Shown here piece after piece: positions 12,846 through 24,012 of a stretch of 64,000 nt of DNA. Source of the stretch: Phlebiopsis flavidoalba (taxonomy: Eukaryota > Basidiomycota > Agaricomycetes > Polyporales > Phanerochaetaceae); the NCBI GenBank assembly GCA_035772785.1, contig JAOCPU010000049.1:124001-188000 (forward strand), read 5' to 3'. Positions within the stretch are counted from its first letter, which is position 1. Each line of letters begins with the position of its first letter. The notes below the pieces were generated by a model. That model was not told the origin of the DNA and did not search any database. It saw nothing but the letters and a program-made list of their open reading frames with translations. Both the position numbers and the translations under genes were made by a program.

Positions 12846-13745
12846 CACACTAGCAAGCGGCCGCTCTCTAGCAAGACTCGTTTCGTGGACACTGTAGTTT
12901 ACTTTTTCTAATCATAGTCCACGATCTGCGCGTTCTGAGTGTCCCCTGTTGCGTCCAGCGCACGCCTTGCGATGGTGGCTCCATAGTTGGTGGCGCCTCA
13001 GGGGTACCCTGATCATTCTGCCGCTCACGCCTATCAGTGCTCCCTTCTCGTCCGCTCTGCCTATGGTGCCCTCACTCAGCTCGCCACCGCTGCCTCTGTC
13101 GCGAGCCTCGGTTTGCGCTGTCTTGATTCGAACCCAGGCCATGTATAGCCGTCAATGGTCTTGCATCTTTGTGGGGGACCTTCTCTCTGCTTCGGGCCCC
13201 CCTGCTGGTTTCGCCGCCACGCGCAGTCGCTGCTCTAGACGTCGCTCTGCTTGTTTCTGGCATGTGCCGACACGTCGTCTCCGGTTTGTTTAGCAGCCCG
13301 CGAATGGCTCATTCTGGGACTTTCCCGGGACAGCTCGCCACACCGCCGCCAAGTCCCCGCATCCCGTCGCTCGCCACTTGCTGCTCTGGTTTTCGCCGCG
13401 GTTTTTCGTTCTAGTCGTTACCCATGGCGGGTCTCGCACTTGATCCAGGTCCGTCCAGCAGCGCAGTTGGTATGGACCCCGCCGTCGCTGTCGCTTGGTT
13501 CATCTTTGCGTTCTTCATCTGACCTGCTGTCGCCTTTGCTTGGTTCATTGCGTCTGTTGTCACTGTCGCCCGCTGAAGCACACCTTTGCTAGCCCCCACT
13601 GCTGCTGGTTGCCCCCCTGGTGGTGTCCCCGCTCGGTACTCGTCATGTGCGGTTGGTTTTTGCCCTTTGGGGCTAGTGCCCACCTCGTTTATTGTGGGGC
13701 GTTGCCCTTGTGGTAGCGTGCACAATCCCTTAGGGATTTCGGTGG

Positions 13746-14225
13746 GCATGCAATCTCGCTCGTCACGCTTTCACCCATTGCCGGCACTCCTTTGGGGACC
13801 ATTCGTCGCATGTGGTCTCGTCATCGCGTTTTCACCCGCGCCGCAACCCTTCTGGGCCCTCGGCGGCGCGTGGTCTCGTCGTCACGTCTTCACCCATGCT
13901 GCACTCCTTTGGGGACCTCGGGCAGGCATGTAGTTTCACGGTTTCCACCCGTGTTGCACGCTAGACTCCATTTGGGCTCGTTCTGGGGCAGCTCCCCTTG
14001 CGTGTATTCTCCGTGTATCGTCGTCGCTAGATTTCCTTTCGCTCATGTGTGTCCAGCATCGTCCCTGTTGCACCCACGCTGCGCTGGTTGTGGAACCTTG
14101 GCGGCCGTGTGGTCTGTGTCGTCATGTTTTGCGCCCGAGTGTACCCTCATTGGGACTCTGGCAGCATGTCGGCCTTGTCCTTGGCTTTCACTCCTGTCAC
14201 GCTCGTCGTCGCTCGTTGTTATATA
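13746..14225 (+). repeat. Degenerate tandem array, ~60-bp period
   Basis: Units share the layout [T/C]GGTCTCGTC..CACG..TTCACCC..TGC..C..CTTTGGGGACC..GGC.TG. The TCACCC anchor (or its variant) recurs at 13,771, 13,832, 13,890 and 13,945, and the stretch GCACTCCTTTGGGGACC occurs identically two units apart (13,784 and 13,901). Weaker units follow at about 14.05, 14.10 and 14.16 kb. No convincing coding periodicity is seen. Confidence 0.7.
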
Positions 14226-14635
14226 CGCTGGTTTTCATGCGAGTCGTCCTGTCAAGGGGGACTGTATCGTTGCTCGTCTTGCCCTTGCTACACGATCTCA
14301 GTACTCAGACGGCGACTTGTAGTCCCCCATGCGCGGTGTCGCCATTCTTTTTGCACGTTTTTGTCGTACATGGTTTTGCTTTGGTACTGTGACCACATGC
14401 AATTTGTCTTTGCCCACGGTTCGCTTACGGTGGGACTCTGGTGGTGCCCACTTGCTCGTCTTTCTTGCTTTATCTCAGTTGTGAGTTGTTGTGTCGGGCG
14501 GGCCATACTTAGCTGGGTGGGGCTAGCACCGTTTTTTTTTTTTGTACAGCGCGTCTCTCTTTGCCCGTTGTTTGCCTTGGCGTCCCGTAAACCTGGTGCG
14601 TTTTTGTAGGGCAGAGCATGGTGATGACTGGGTCT

Positions 14636-14668
14636 GGGGGGGGGGGGGGGGGGGGTGGGGGGGGGGGG
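14636..14668 (+). repeat. Poly-G tract
   Basis: About 32 G residues with a single T interruption. It could form G-quadruplex structures, and it is also a classical site of length error in sequencing. Confidence 0.85.
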
Positions 14669-17357
14669 AAAACCCATGTTGTGCTCTCGCAGGGGTTCCT
14701 GGGGCTGATTCTTGGCCAGCGGGGATCTTGCTTGTCCGAGCTGGTGGGCTTGGGCAGCGTGTAGCTTGGGGTGCTGACGCCGTGTCAAAAAAACCCCAAT
14801 TTTTTGTGAATCCATTCCTGGGACCGCTCACTTGGGTCTGGCACACTTGACTTACTGGGGGGGAGTTGGTCGGTGCCACAGGTGGTTTGTACTTTGTGAG
14901 CGGGCGAACTGACTGCACTAGTCAGGTCAGCTTAGGTGTAGTGTACGCCTCGGCAGCGTGTCATCGAGAGCTAGTCTTGCACGGTTTTGTTGTACTGGCG
15001 CGTAGGGCCTGGCTGCGGGGAACCTTGTTGCGTTAAGGCCGTGTGAGCACTATGGTTTTATTCCAAAGCTCGAGTCTCCTCCGTTTATGGTGTCTGGACC
15101 GCCAGCCGACCCTGGAGAGTAGTCACATTCTGGTCTTGAGCCTATTTGGTGTGTGGACTGTTATCTCGTTCCGGTTGTTTACAATGGTCCCTCGCGGGAG
15201 TTTCTAGCGCCAGTGTTGGGGCTGTAGGTGTTTTGGACTTCTCAGAGTCCCGGTGTGAGAACATCTCCTACGGAGGGTTCTTTTTTCACCCTGGCGTGAG
15301 TGACGCGGCTTTGGCATGGATCTCTGTGACGGGCTGTGCTACGTAGTTCTCGCGGTACGTTGTTGCGTTAAGCCCAATGTCGCCAATAGTGGATGTATTG
15401 GCGCGCGGTTGTATGCTTGTCGATCGCGGAGCTGCCAGCGCACACTACATGTGTTTGCGGAACTCACGGTAGGAACTTGTTACAATTACCTTCTGCGCGG
15501 TCTCGCCAACAATTAGCGTTAGCGAGTGTTGCGTGCCTGCCGTCTGGTTCGATTGTTTATCGCGAGCTTTCTGTACGCACAGCGGCTTGGAATGGGAACT
15601 GGGGCGGGTGTTTTGACAGGCTGGTGAATTACACTATCGTGACTGCAGGCACCGCCAAGACTTTGGCTATGTGGCGCAGCTATCGCGGGTGGTGTATGTG
15701 GTCGATGGTGTTGGTACCCCAATTCCGTGTTCAGCGCGCAGCAATGGCTGATGTTGAGACGGTAGTGCAGGGCGCGGCATGTTGCACTGAGCACTGCCCG
15801 GAGTCGTCCCCCCGGGTGCCAGCATTTCGTCTTTGGTCGTGTGTTTCTCACGTTTCGTTGCGCTTTTCTGCTTGTCTGTCGTCCGCGCGTTTTCTTCGCG
15901 GCCTGACAGCATGGTTGCGTATGCTGCCTTCGTTGAGCCCTCTCGAGCTCTTGTCACAATTTCAGCACGCGAACCCTAGCTGGTGTGTGGTTTCCTGCAA
16001 TCCCTTGTCCATGCCTACGCCGACCACCGTCGCGAGTGGCTATTGCAACGGTAGGATGTTCAGAGCTGGCGCCTCAGCTCTCTTTGTTTGTTTTTGTTTG
16101 GTCCCTGTGCGTTACTGTTCGCGGTTTGCGACCGTCTTTGTTTTCTCGATCGCGCAACACCTCTGTACAACACCGGGGTGTGGTGCAACCTCCTAGCGCA
16201 TTGTGGCTTTGGGAACCTAAGAATTGGTGCTGGCTCGTGTTGTGCGCTGACATACAGATATCTGCCTCGGGCGGCTCTCGCCACAAGGGCCTTCGGGGTA
16301 GACTCAGAGTCCCTGACTTTGCGTTTCGCGTTTCCATTGGTGCTCTCCTTCGGTCGCGCTGTCCTGGACAGTTTGCGCATGTTCGACCCTTCCAGTTGTC
16401 CTGGACTTATTCCACGCGCGTTTTGCGCAGCAGCTGTCTGTGCTGGGTTCTGCTGGATCGTGGCTCGAGGCATGCAAAGTAACGTGTTGTAACGTTCTGA
16501 TGTTTCGTTTGGTGCGCCTTGGGCTTCTGTGTGTTGTCTCGTTGGGGTCTTCACGGTTGCCCTGAGCCATACGCGATCTCCAATTGGACTGGCCGCGCTT
16601 GGTATGATGGGCGTGTCGTGTGGGACCCTTAGGACCACACCAGCGTTGTAGTTTGCTTCCCGACTACCCGTGGCGGCGTCATGGACCCGCTCTAGGTGTG
16701 ATAGGGATTCGGCTATTGACGCAGGCACACGGCAGGCGGTCGGGCCGCCACGGACATTGGGCTGTGTGGACGCTTGCCGGGGGCTAGAGCTGCTTTGTGC
16801 GTGGCTGCCACGTCTCAGTGATGGATGTAGTGTTGCGCCGGAGGACTTCTTCGGTGTGCTAGATGCGACATGTGTTGCCTCGTATCGCAACTCGTCCGGA
16901 GTGGCGTGGTAGCGTAGGTCCACTTTGCTTGCCAGTCTTGCCGGTCGGTCAATGCGTCTGTGTGGCAGGTCGCATGACAGCTGGACGCCGCTTGTGAACT
17001 TGTAGGGGCTGCTGCATCTTGGTGTTTGATGTGTGCCGCCTCCCGAGGGCTCCTCAGTGCGCTGACTGTGAGAATGGGCTTGCCTGTCTCGTGGGCTTGC
17101 GCCTGAGTGGGACCGGTAGATCGCGTTGTGCCAGTTTTTGCGGGTCAGTTCGTGGCTCTTTGGGCTGTGATAGTCGAGACCAGGCCCCACCCTGGGCCCC
17201 GCACAGGGGGCAGCGAGACACCCATCTTTGCAGTTTAAGTTACACGCTGTTGGTGGTTGGTTCATGTGGGCAGCTCTCTCGTCTGTTCGCCGCGGTCCGC
17301 TGCTGACCGGTTGTCCCAGCAAAACCTCATCCAGCAGCGTTGGTTGGTGGGGAAAGC

Positions 17358-17489
17358 GGCTCACTTCGTGCTGCCCTGTCTACACCGCCCTTCGGGCGGT
17401 CTCACTACCCAACCTACACAGCGGTCAGCGTCGCGTACACGTCTCCCGACTCGACACTGCCCTCTCAACGGTTTTGCGACGAAGCTGGA
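17358..17489 (+). repeat. Repeat unit R1
   Basis: This 132-bp segment is repeated in the same orientation at 18,001-18,117. Shared stretches include GTGCTGC, ACCGCCCTTCGG, ACCTACACAGCG, CCCGACTCGACACT and GCGACGAAGCTGGA. It lies directly left of direct repeat copy B. Confidence 0.7.
17384..17400. repeat. Perfect hairpin, 7-bp stem, inside R1
   Basis: ACCGCCC and GGGCGGT flank a TTC loop. In the second copy (18,001-18,117) the right arm is altered, so the hairpin is preserved only here. A terminator-like role is not implied; this is a eukaryotic repeat. Confidence 0.6.
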
Positions 17490-17528
17490 TGTGACGGTGA
17501 GCCGTCAGGGCATGCGAGCACTGTCGGA

Positions 17529-17674
17529 GGCCTGCACCTAGCGTCCAGCCGCGAGCGCTTCAGAGAGAGGGCTTGAGGTTTTCTGCTTCGCTCTCTACGA
17601 AAGACCTCCGCCGCCGCTCGCCGCTGCCGCCGTTACCGACTATCTGCACGCAAGCTCACCACATAGTGGCTAGC
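17529..17674 (+). repeat. Direct repeat copy B (right flank of the A-poor block)
   Basis: Partner of 12,365-12,521, with the same first 15 and last 11 bases and several shared internal stretches, separated by small indels. The 17,675-17,900 sequence to its right keeps the T-rich character for about 200 bp. Confidence 0.7.
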
Positions 17675-18000
17675 AGGCTTTCGATCCCCACCCTGTCCCT
17701 CCCTTTGCGTCTTGCTGTGGCTTACTTGCTCATTCCTGTTTCCTGGTGGATTTGGGATTGGATTTCGTGACGGACTGCAGTCGTCTGTGTCGGCGTGCGC
17801 TTATTTGGTGGCCCGTGTTGCTGTGGCCACCTGGATAAGTTTCTTTTGTGATTCGTATTCGGCCATCCAGGTCTGTCTGAGGTCTGGTATAGTCTAAATA
17901 CGCTACTAGTTACCCTATGTGTACGGGCCTTTTTGCTGAGTCGGCTGATGCGTACGCTGCTGTGCGAATGCGTCGCGCGAGTCCCCGCCCACAAGCCGGC

Positions 18001-18117
18001 GGCTCACTCGTGCTGCGTACGAACCGCCCTTCGGAGCCGTCTACCCACCTACACAGCGCAGCGCGTACCGTTCCCGACTCGACACTTGCCCTCAATCTCG
18101 GTTGCGACGAAGCTGGA
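18001..18117 (+). repeat. Repeat unit R2 (copy of R1)
   Basis: Second copy of the 17,358-17,489 segment, about 15 bases shorter. See R1 for the shared blocks. Confidence 0.7.
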
Positions 18118-20385
18118 CTGTGCAGTCCCCTGCAGTGCCTCGGAGTCTAAGGCAGCGGGCCCGGCCTCGCCGGGTAGATTAGATAACACAGGCTTATCTG
18201 TGGTAACCATATCAGGATCGCTGCTGCTCAATATGGAAAGCTCTTGTCCCTCTGCGTTGCTAGGGCCCCATCGCATACACTCCCCCACAGAAATGTCATT
18301 GACACCTCTGTCACGGCCGCCTCCTCGACCTCCACACTTCAACTCGGCGCTCCTCCGCGCTTGCGCTCTCACTTGCACTCACGCCGTCGCGGCCTCTTCG
18401 CCTCGTCCTACCCCACAACCTCCAAACTGTGGACAACGGTACGCGTCACTCTCACGTCCTATCCTCGCCCAACGTCAGACCCTCGCACCCTCGACCTCGA
18501 GATGTGTTGGCGCCGCCCTCACTGTACAACATCTGCTCGCGGCAACCCTGCCCTCGCCCTTCGACCACTGCGCGCGTTGATACCGACGTGCCAGCAGATC
18601 GTGCTACCCGCCTCGCCGCCGCTGCCCAGCTTCAAGCAATGGCCGTGGGCGACCGGCGCGGCCCGTGGAACGGCACGACCGAGACGAGAATCGCGCCCTC
18701 GGACCTCAGCCTCGCCGCGCTCATTGCCGTAGGACGCTGTCGCAAGTACTAAGCGACCTCGAGCTCAGTCGCGCTCAAGCGATCACACCGTCACACTGCG
18801 GCAAACCCCGCCCTCGAATCACTGTCCCACTCTCCGCCTCGTCCCGCCACGGTGTGAAGGCGCGACGCTGCCCTCAGCCCTTCGACCTCGCACTCGATAG
18901 GGTTCTCGGCTCCGGGTTTAAGGGTGAGGAGAGATCGATAGACGCTGTCTGGGGAACACGCTCGACAGGTGAGTAACGAGCACTTCTGTATGTGACGAAG
19001 ACAACTTGCCAATACAGTGCATACCACCCGCCACCACAGAACAACTATTCGACTTCACACGTACAGGAGTCAATACGCGTCGTACTCATGTCTTGGCACA
19101 TTTAACAGCGAAATGGCCTAAGATCCTCGCTCCTTTGCGACACGCTCTGTGGGCGGAGACTGTCGATGGGACGCTCGAGATATCTCTACTCGCGAAAAGA
19201 AGAGGAAGAAGAAGAACGCGGCCCTTACCCTCATTCACATCTCTGGCACCTTTGTCAGAGGCTGGTATTTACCAAACTCGTTCTCTCGTCTACATTGACA
19301 ACATTTATTTGTATGCTTGTCTATGGACGCCGATGTCTCCTCGGTCACCCAGAAGGACAAACGGTTCTTCTCCTCCATGAGCCCAGGCTGTCGGCTCATG
19401 GCTGAGCTCGACCTTGGCACCGAGCACCTTCGATTCATGGGTGATAGGTGCACACTCTCCTCTTCTTACATTCATTCGCGCGCTCACGCACCACTTTAGC
19501 CACTTCGTACATGGATACCCTCGCGGCCTGCTCAGTGCTCCGTCACAAAGCTTGTCCTGTCAAGGTTAGCATCAAGGTCGTGCACACTCGGACAAAGCTG
19601 AGATGGTCAAGCATCTGCCAAGCGGGCGAGGAGGCCACCACACAGCGCGTTCAGGCCGCGCAGGCCGCTCCTGCTGGAGAGACACAGCCTGTCGTGGGCG
19701 AGGCGGGAGACCCATCTGCCGCTGAGGGTCCAGGGCTGCCGCCACTTGCGCATAAATGCAAAACCGAACACTGAGGGATGGGCCGAGTTTGATAAGCCAA
19801 TATTGTATAAGAGGAACCAAGCTTGTACTTTGCTAATTCAAGGTGTACACTAGTTATCAATCTCTCTTGTAACCTTGTCCTACATCTTAGAGAAACGCGT
19901 GATGATCACCAACGCTGGTTTGGAGGACGGCGCTTAGTCAAAGCACCAAGCGCCGAGGTGCACGGACTTGGCCGCACAGACGCACAGACGCACAGACGCA
20001 CAGACTCTGCGTTTCCCGGACGCTCTCGAGAAGGCTGAGGCGGCGCGGGAGTTTGGGCACGTCTGATGCACTGGAAATAGTGGCTATTCGTCGCCAGGCG
20101 CGACGGGCAGTGGCGTGGCATCGCGCGGGCGGGCGGGCTGGGAGTGCAGGAGGGGGACAATACGGACCATTTGTATGCCTGGGGCGACGCCTGCACGCGC
20201 CGAGTTGGCGAGCCTCGTGTGCGTGTCTATTACGACCTAACCCCGGTCACAAGAACACGAGATTAGATATCCAGAAATGCGAGAGACCCTGGACCTGGGA
20301 ACGCGACAAACACGAGCATCGCTCCGTCGCTGGGAGTTGTTGTCCATCGCCAACATGATCTGAGCGAGTGCGACCCGCCGAGGCG
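18118..20385. other. Unassigned stretch between the repeat block and the TCP11 gene
   Basis: Composition returns to normal fungal GC. Plus-strand open stretches at 18.24-18.98 kb (R/S/P-rich, with a possible GTGAGTAAC splice site near 18,969) and at 19.3-19.77 kb could be exons of an unrecognised gene, but no motif supports this. Confidence 0.35.
19973..20004 (+). repeat. 8-bp tandem repeat (CGCACAGA) x4
   Basis: Four perfect consecutive copies of CGCACAGA. The array lies about 650 bp upstream of the TCP11-family start codon. Confidence 0.9.
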
Positions 20386-20393
20386 TATATAAT
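20386..20393 (+). promoter_or_regulatory. TATA box candidate for the TCP11-family gene
   Basis: TATATAAT stands in GC-rich surroundings, 257 bp upstream of the ATG at 20,650. That distance would leave a 5' leader of about 220 bases, reasonable for a fungus. Confidence 0.5.
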
Positions 20394-20649
20394 AGCACGG
20401 CACACGCAGGATTATCGGACAACGACTCTGTGAGGACAACGACCGAGAACACGAGGATACGGACTGGCGAGATCTTGGAATGCGGCTGAGAGATCGGGAT
20501 GTGTGATGTGCGAGGCTGATGGCAGCGTGTGTAGTTCAGGCGGCCTCCCACCACGCGCTGGCCCGAATTATATGAGACCTCTCTCCCATGTCTCTCCCCC
20601 CCTCCTGTCACCATCATCCTGCGCCCCCGCCGACGCTACACGCAGTCCC

Positions 20650-23215
20650 ATGGACAACTGCCACCATGCGCCTGCCACCGCGACGGACAGTCCCCTGACC
20701 CGCAAGCGCGATAAGGACGACACCGACGAGCCGTCCCGCCGCCGCGTCGCCACGACCCCGCCCGCCCCGCCCGACTCGCTGCTCGGCCCCCGACGCCACG
20801 CCCCGCCATACCCCACCGCAGCCGCCGACGGGCCCTCGGCGTCCTGGCTGCTCGCCCACCACCACCCCGTGCTGTCGCCCCTGGACAAGCCGCGACAGAC
20901 CGCGCTCCGCCGCCGCGTCCTCGCCGCCGTCCTTTGCGATACCCCGCGCACCCCCGCGCACGGCTCCCTTCGCAAGCCCAGAGCGGCCGCGCATCGAGAT
21001 ACCCCACGCGATACCCATGTCGCGTCCCCGCAAGTCGCGCCAGGGTTCGGCCGCATCCTCTGAGCGCGAGCGGGCCTCTCGTCGCCCCAAGCGACTCGCG
21101 CGCGCCCTCCGCCCGGCTCTTCCCTGCGCGACTCGGGCGTCGCCTCTGCCGTATCGAAACCCCCAGGTAAGCTCGCTCCGTTGCGTCTCACCGCAGGCGA
21201 CGCAACCCGCGCGCACGCGTCGCATGTCGCTGCCCGTAACGCCGATTGAGCCCAGCTACGCGCATGTGCCGCAGCACCAGCCACCATCAACCGGGACACG
21301 CTCAAGGAGCTCGATCTCGACGCCATTCTCCGCAATCCCGCAGTACCTGCCCGTCAGTGCCAGAGGGCAATGTGTTGTCCATTCGTGCGTGCCTGATTGA
21401 CCTCTTCATTGATACCAGGCCACGATCTCCTCTTTCGATCCGCGGTGCTGCAGTTTCGCCCGACGTTCAGCCGCCGGAAGCGTCGACATGTGGCAGAGAG
21501 CTTACTGGATAGCCGTCGTGCGCGAGCTCGAGTCCGAGCTGCCTGCACCTGCTACCCACGCTCGAAGCCTGCACGCAGGCCAAGCCGGACGTTCCCGAGC
21601 GACCGCTTGGGGTGCTGGTCTTGCAGCTGACGTGTGCCCCTGCCGCAGCGACAGAAGCCCGTGCGCGACTTGCACGCCCCGTCGGCAGGACACTACATCA
21701 CGAGTCCGCGCGCCCGTCACGCCTGCGGGCCGGCATGCTGAACGAGCTGCTCGATTTTCTCGGTGGCTCGACCCGCATGTTCGATCATCCCCGGCCAGTC
21801 GTGCTGCGTGACGTTATCCGCCCGGCTGAGGCATTGCACCACCCCGGGCTCGTGCCGCCGCCGGAGCAGAACGACGCGCACGTGGCGTACCTGCGCGCGA
21901 TCCTCGACGCGGACCTCATTGCGCAGGAGGTCGGCCACGGCGTGTTCGACCCCGCGGGCGTGTTCGCGCGCGCTCGGTGACATCATGGCGCTGCTACTGC
22001 GCGCCCATGCGCGACGCCGCCGTGAACCAGATGGTCGCGCTCGCTGCGTCGTGCGCGCCCGGCGGTGCGGGGCACCAGGACGGACGCCGTGCGTGCGATC
22101 CGGCTCTAGCTTCGAGATTCTCGAGCTCATGAAGCTGGTACGTAAACGTCTCGCCTCGCGCGGCGGGTTCCATTAATAATTACAGCCTGGTTAATGAAAC
22201 CTTGATAACTCCAGGACGTGGCCAATCACCAGCTGCAGACGCTCCGGCCTTATCTCGTGCACACCGCCGCTCAGTTCGAGCTCAAAATGTTCCAGGAAAA
22301 TAGACAGAAGGGCTCCCTCACGCTCGACGCCACGCGCCCAGTGGCTCCAGGCCGCCCACGACACCCTCGCCGCCCAAAACGCCGCCGCGCCGGCCGACTC
22401 GGTCGTCGCCAGCTACTCTCGATACCCCCGCCACCAGCAGATCCAAGTCGCCGTCGTGCACCGCGCCATCGTCGACCTCGTCTTCGACCCGCCCTCCGCC
22501 CTGTCCTCGCCCCGCGCCGTCCCCGCTCCCCCCCCCACTCAGCACCCCCGGCGCACCCACACACAGCGCCTACCCCGAGACGCTCTACCTCGACCACGTC
22601 CGCCTCACGACGCTCCGCAACGACGCCGCCGACTTCTCGACGCTCATACATGCTGCTCCTGCTCTACCGCCAGCTGCTGCACTCGGGCGCCGCGCCCGCG
22701 CCACCCCGCGCCGCGACCGCCCCCGACGCGTTCGCTCGCGCTCAAGAAGGAGATCTCGGGGAGATCGGGCCCCGCGCGCCTCGGCCGCTGCTTCGCCCCG
22801 CCGCAACGCGAGCGCGAGCGCACGACGCGTGAGGCGTGGCGGCGCGACATGGACGACGTCGTGCTGCAGCTCGCGACGCGCGCCGCCGCCCCGCGCGCGC
22901 TCCATCCCCGGCGGCACCAGGGCACCGCGCGGCGCCCGACGCGGCACTCCTGCGCCCTCGCGACGAGCTGGAGCGACTCGCACCTGCGCGCAGACTCGGC
23001 GCTCCGGCGCGCTCATTGCGCGGGCGCGTTCAAGCGGGCGGGTCGCAGAGCTCGCGACGCGGCTCGTGCTTGCCGTCTCTCGCTTCTCTTCGTCCTTCGC
23101 ACGCGCCGCCGCTGGGGAGCGGGCTCGAGCCGCTCGCGCCCGAGTATCCGGCACCTGGCTGAGGAAGAAGCTGTCCAAGCTCAGTCGCGATAACCTGAAC
23201 GTGTACGGCGGGGCT
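20650..23215 (+). CDS. TCP11 / SOK1 domain protein
   Basis: TCP11-domain proteins include yeast Sok1, a suppressor linked to cAMP-PKA signalling; the biochemical role is unclear. The ATG at 20,650 begins a Pro/Arg/Ala-rich N-terminal region of about 140 residues, expected to be disordered. From about 21.28 kb the domain starts: INRDTLKELDLDAILRNP, then HDLLFDP, LQFRPTFSRRKR and YWIAVVRELE, LNELLDFLGGSTRMFDHPRP, VLRDVIRPAEALHHPGLVPP, LRAILDADLIAQEVGHGVFD, and ILELMKL. After an intron of about 76 bp (22,139-22,214) comes VANHQLQTLRPYLVHTAAQ with FELKMFQ. The C-terminal part contains HRAIVDLVFDPP, YMLLLLYRQLLHSG and the family's terminal motif LRKKLSKLSRDNLNVYG near 23.2 kb. Several frame changes are needed. 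The extreme 3' end is uncertain. Confidence 0.82.
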
Positions 23216-24012
23216 GTATGCGGCAGCCTGGGTTCGTGCGCCTTTCTGCTGCTGCGTAGAATCCTTTCTGCTTTTATGCGTCGTGCGTTTTTTATACCAT
23301 CTTTTTTTCTTTCTTCTCTTTGGTGTTTTTTTTGCTGTCGTGCTTGCTTGCTTGCTTTTTCGCGCTGTCCGCGGGCTCTACCGGGACGTTCCACACTCGT
23401 TTTTGCTTGTTCCAGATAAAAAAATGGTTCCGCATGCACATGGACTGGTCGGATCGAGGATTTGGATCTCTCTCTCAATCAAAATCCGCCTGATTTCTTC
23501 TCTTCCTCTCTCTCGTCTCTGTCTCCTCTCTCCATTTTCCATTTTCTTTATTTTCTCTCTGAATCCCGCTTCTTGCCATTTTCAACTTCTCCCTCATAAC
23601 GATTTTTTGCACGCAGGGCACAAGACGAGGCTTCCCCACGTATACGAGTACCAACACAAAACTAATGCCAGCTTTTCTTTATACCTCTTTCATTGCACGA
23701 CTTAGATAGCTTTTTGTGCTTGGTGTGCTCGAGCAAGCCATGTGTGGGTGTGGGTGGGATCTTCTTGGTTGGGTGGGTGGGGGCGTAGAAGTACTTTGCA
23801 GAACGGGATTGCGCGGTGACGGCGCAGAATAATATGATGATTGTTCCGTTACGGACGCATGGTCGAGAGCGGAGAAGTGTGAGAGTACAAGTGTGCTGTT
23901 TATTTGTATTTAGGCGAAGGGACTGGTCTCCTACTTGCGCCTGTAGGTAGGGGTTGGTGGACCGACATGCGCAAACTGGGCATCACTACAAGAGAGGTTA
24001 GCACACAATGAT
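23216..24012. other. Convergent intergenic region, T-rich
   Basis: Between two genes whose 3' ends face each other. It is T/C-rich at 23.28-23.7 kb with a CTTG repeat (GCTTGCTTGCTTGCTT) near 23,342, and then G-rich with GGGTGGGTGGG at 23.77 kb. Probably 3' UTRs and polyadenylation regions; no gene seen. Confidence 0.5.

Larger units (their letters stand above)
12522..17357 (+). mobile_element. A-poor, T/G-rich repeat-derived block, possible non-autonomous element interior
   Basis: The plus strand is strikingly poor in A. At 13,501-13,560 I count 4 A and 27 T in 60 bases, and at 14,341-14,400 8 A and 26 T. The skew continues to about 17.3 kb and explains why the minus strand stays open for hundreds of codons (434 codons at 16,060-17,364). 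No gag, protease, reverse transcriptase, integrase or transposase motif is visible in any frame. Internal structure includes a roughly 60-bp tandem array and a G-tract of about 32 bases. Flanking direct repeats suggest a unit of about 5.3 kb. It could instead be a satellite-like region or a giant LTR fragment. Confidence 0.5.

Noticed and set aside
13120..13136. tRNA B-box-like GGTTCGAATCA on the minus strand
   Set aside because: Flanking bases do not pair into a T-arm and no A-box or acceptor stem was found at the right distance. The same holds for similar strings near 6,726 and 7,900.
16060..17364. 434-codon open frame on the minus strand
   Set aside because: The plus strand here is A-poor, so TTA, CTA and TCA are rare and the minus strand stays open by composition alone. 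The peptide has no motif.
12365..17674. Complete LTR retrotransposon
   Set aside because: No gag, protease, reverse transcriptase, RNase H or integrase motif in any frame, and no TG..CA ends, primer-binding site or target duplication was established.
19973..20004. CRISPR-like array
   Set aside because: It is a simple contiguous 8-bp tandem repeat without spacers, in a eukaryotic context.
22271..23478. Long minus-strand open frames opposite the TCP11 gene
   Set aside because: Arg/Ala/Gly-rich shadows of GC-rich coding sequence on the plus strand; the TCP11 motifs fix the coding strand.
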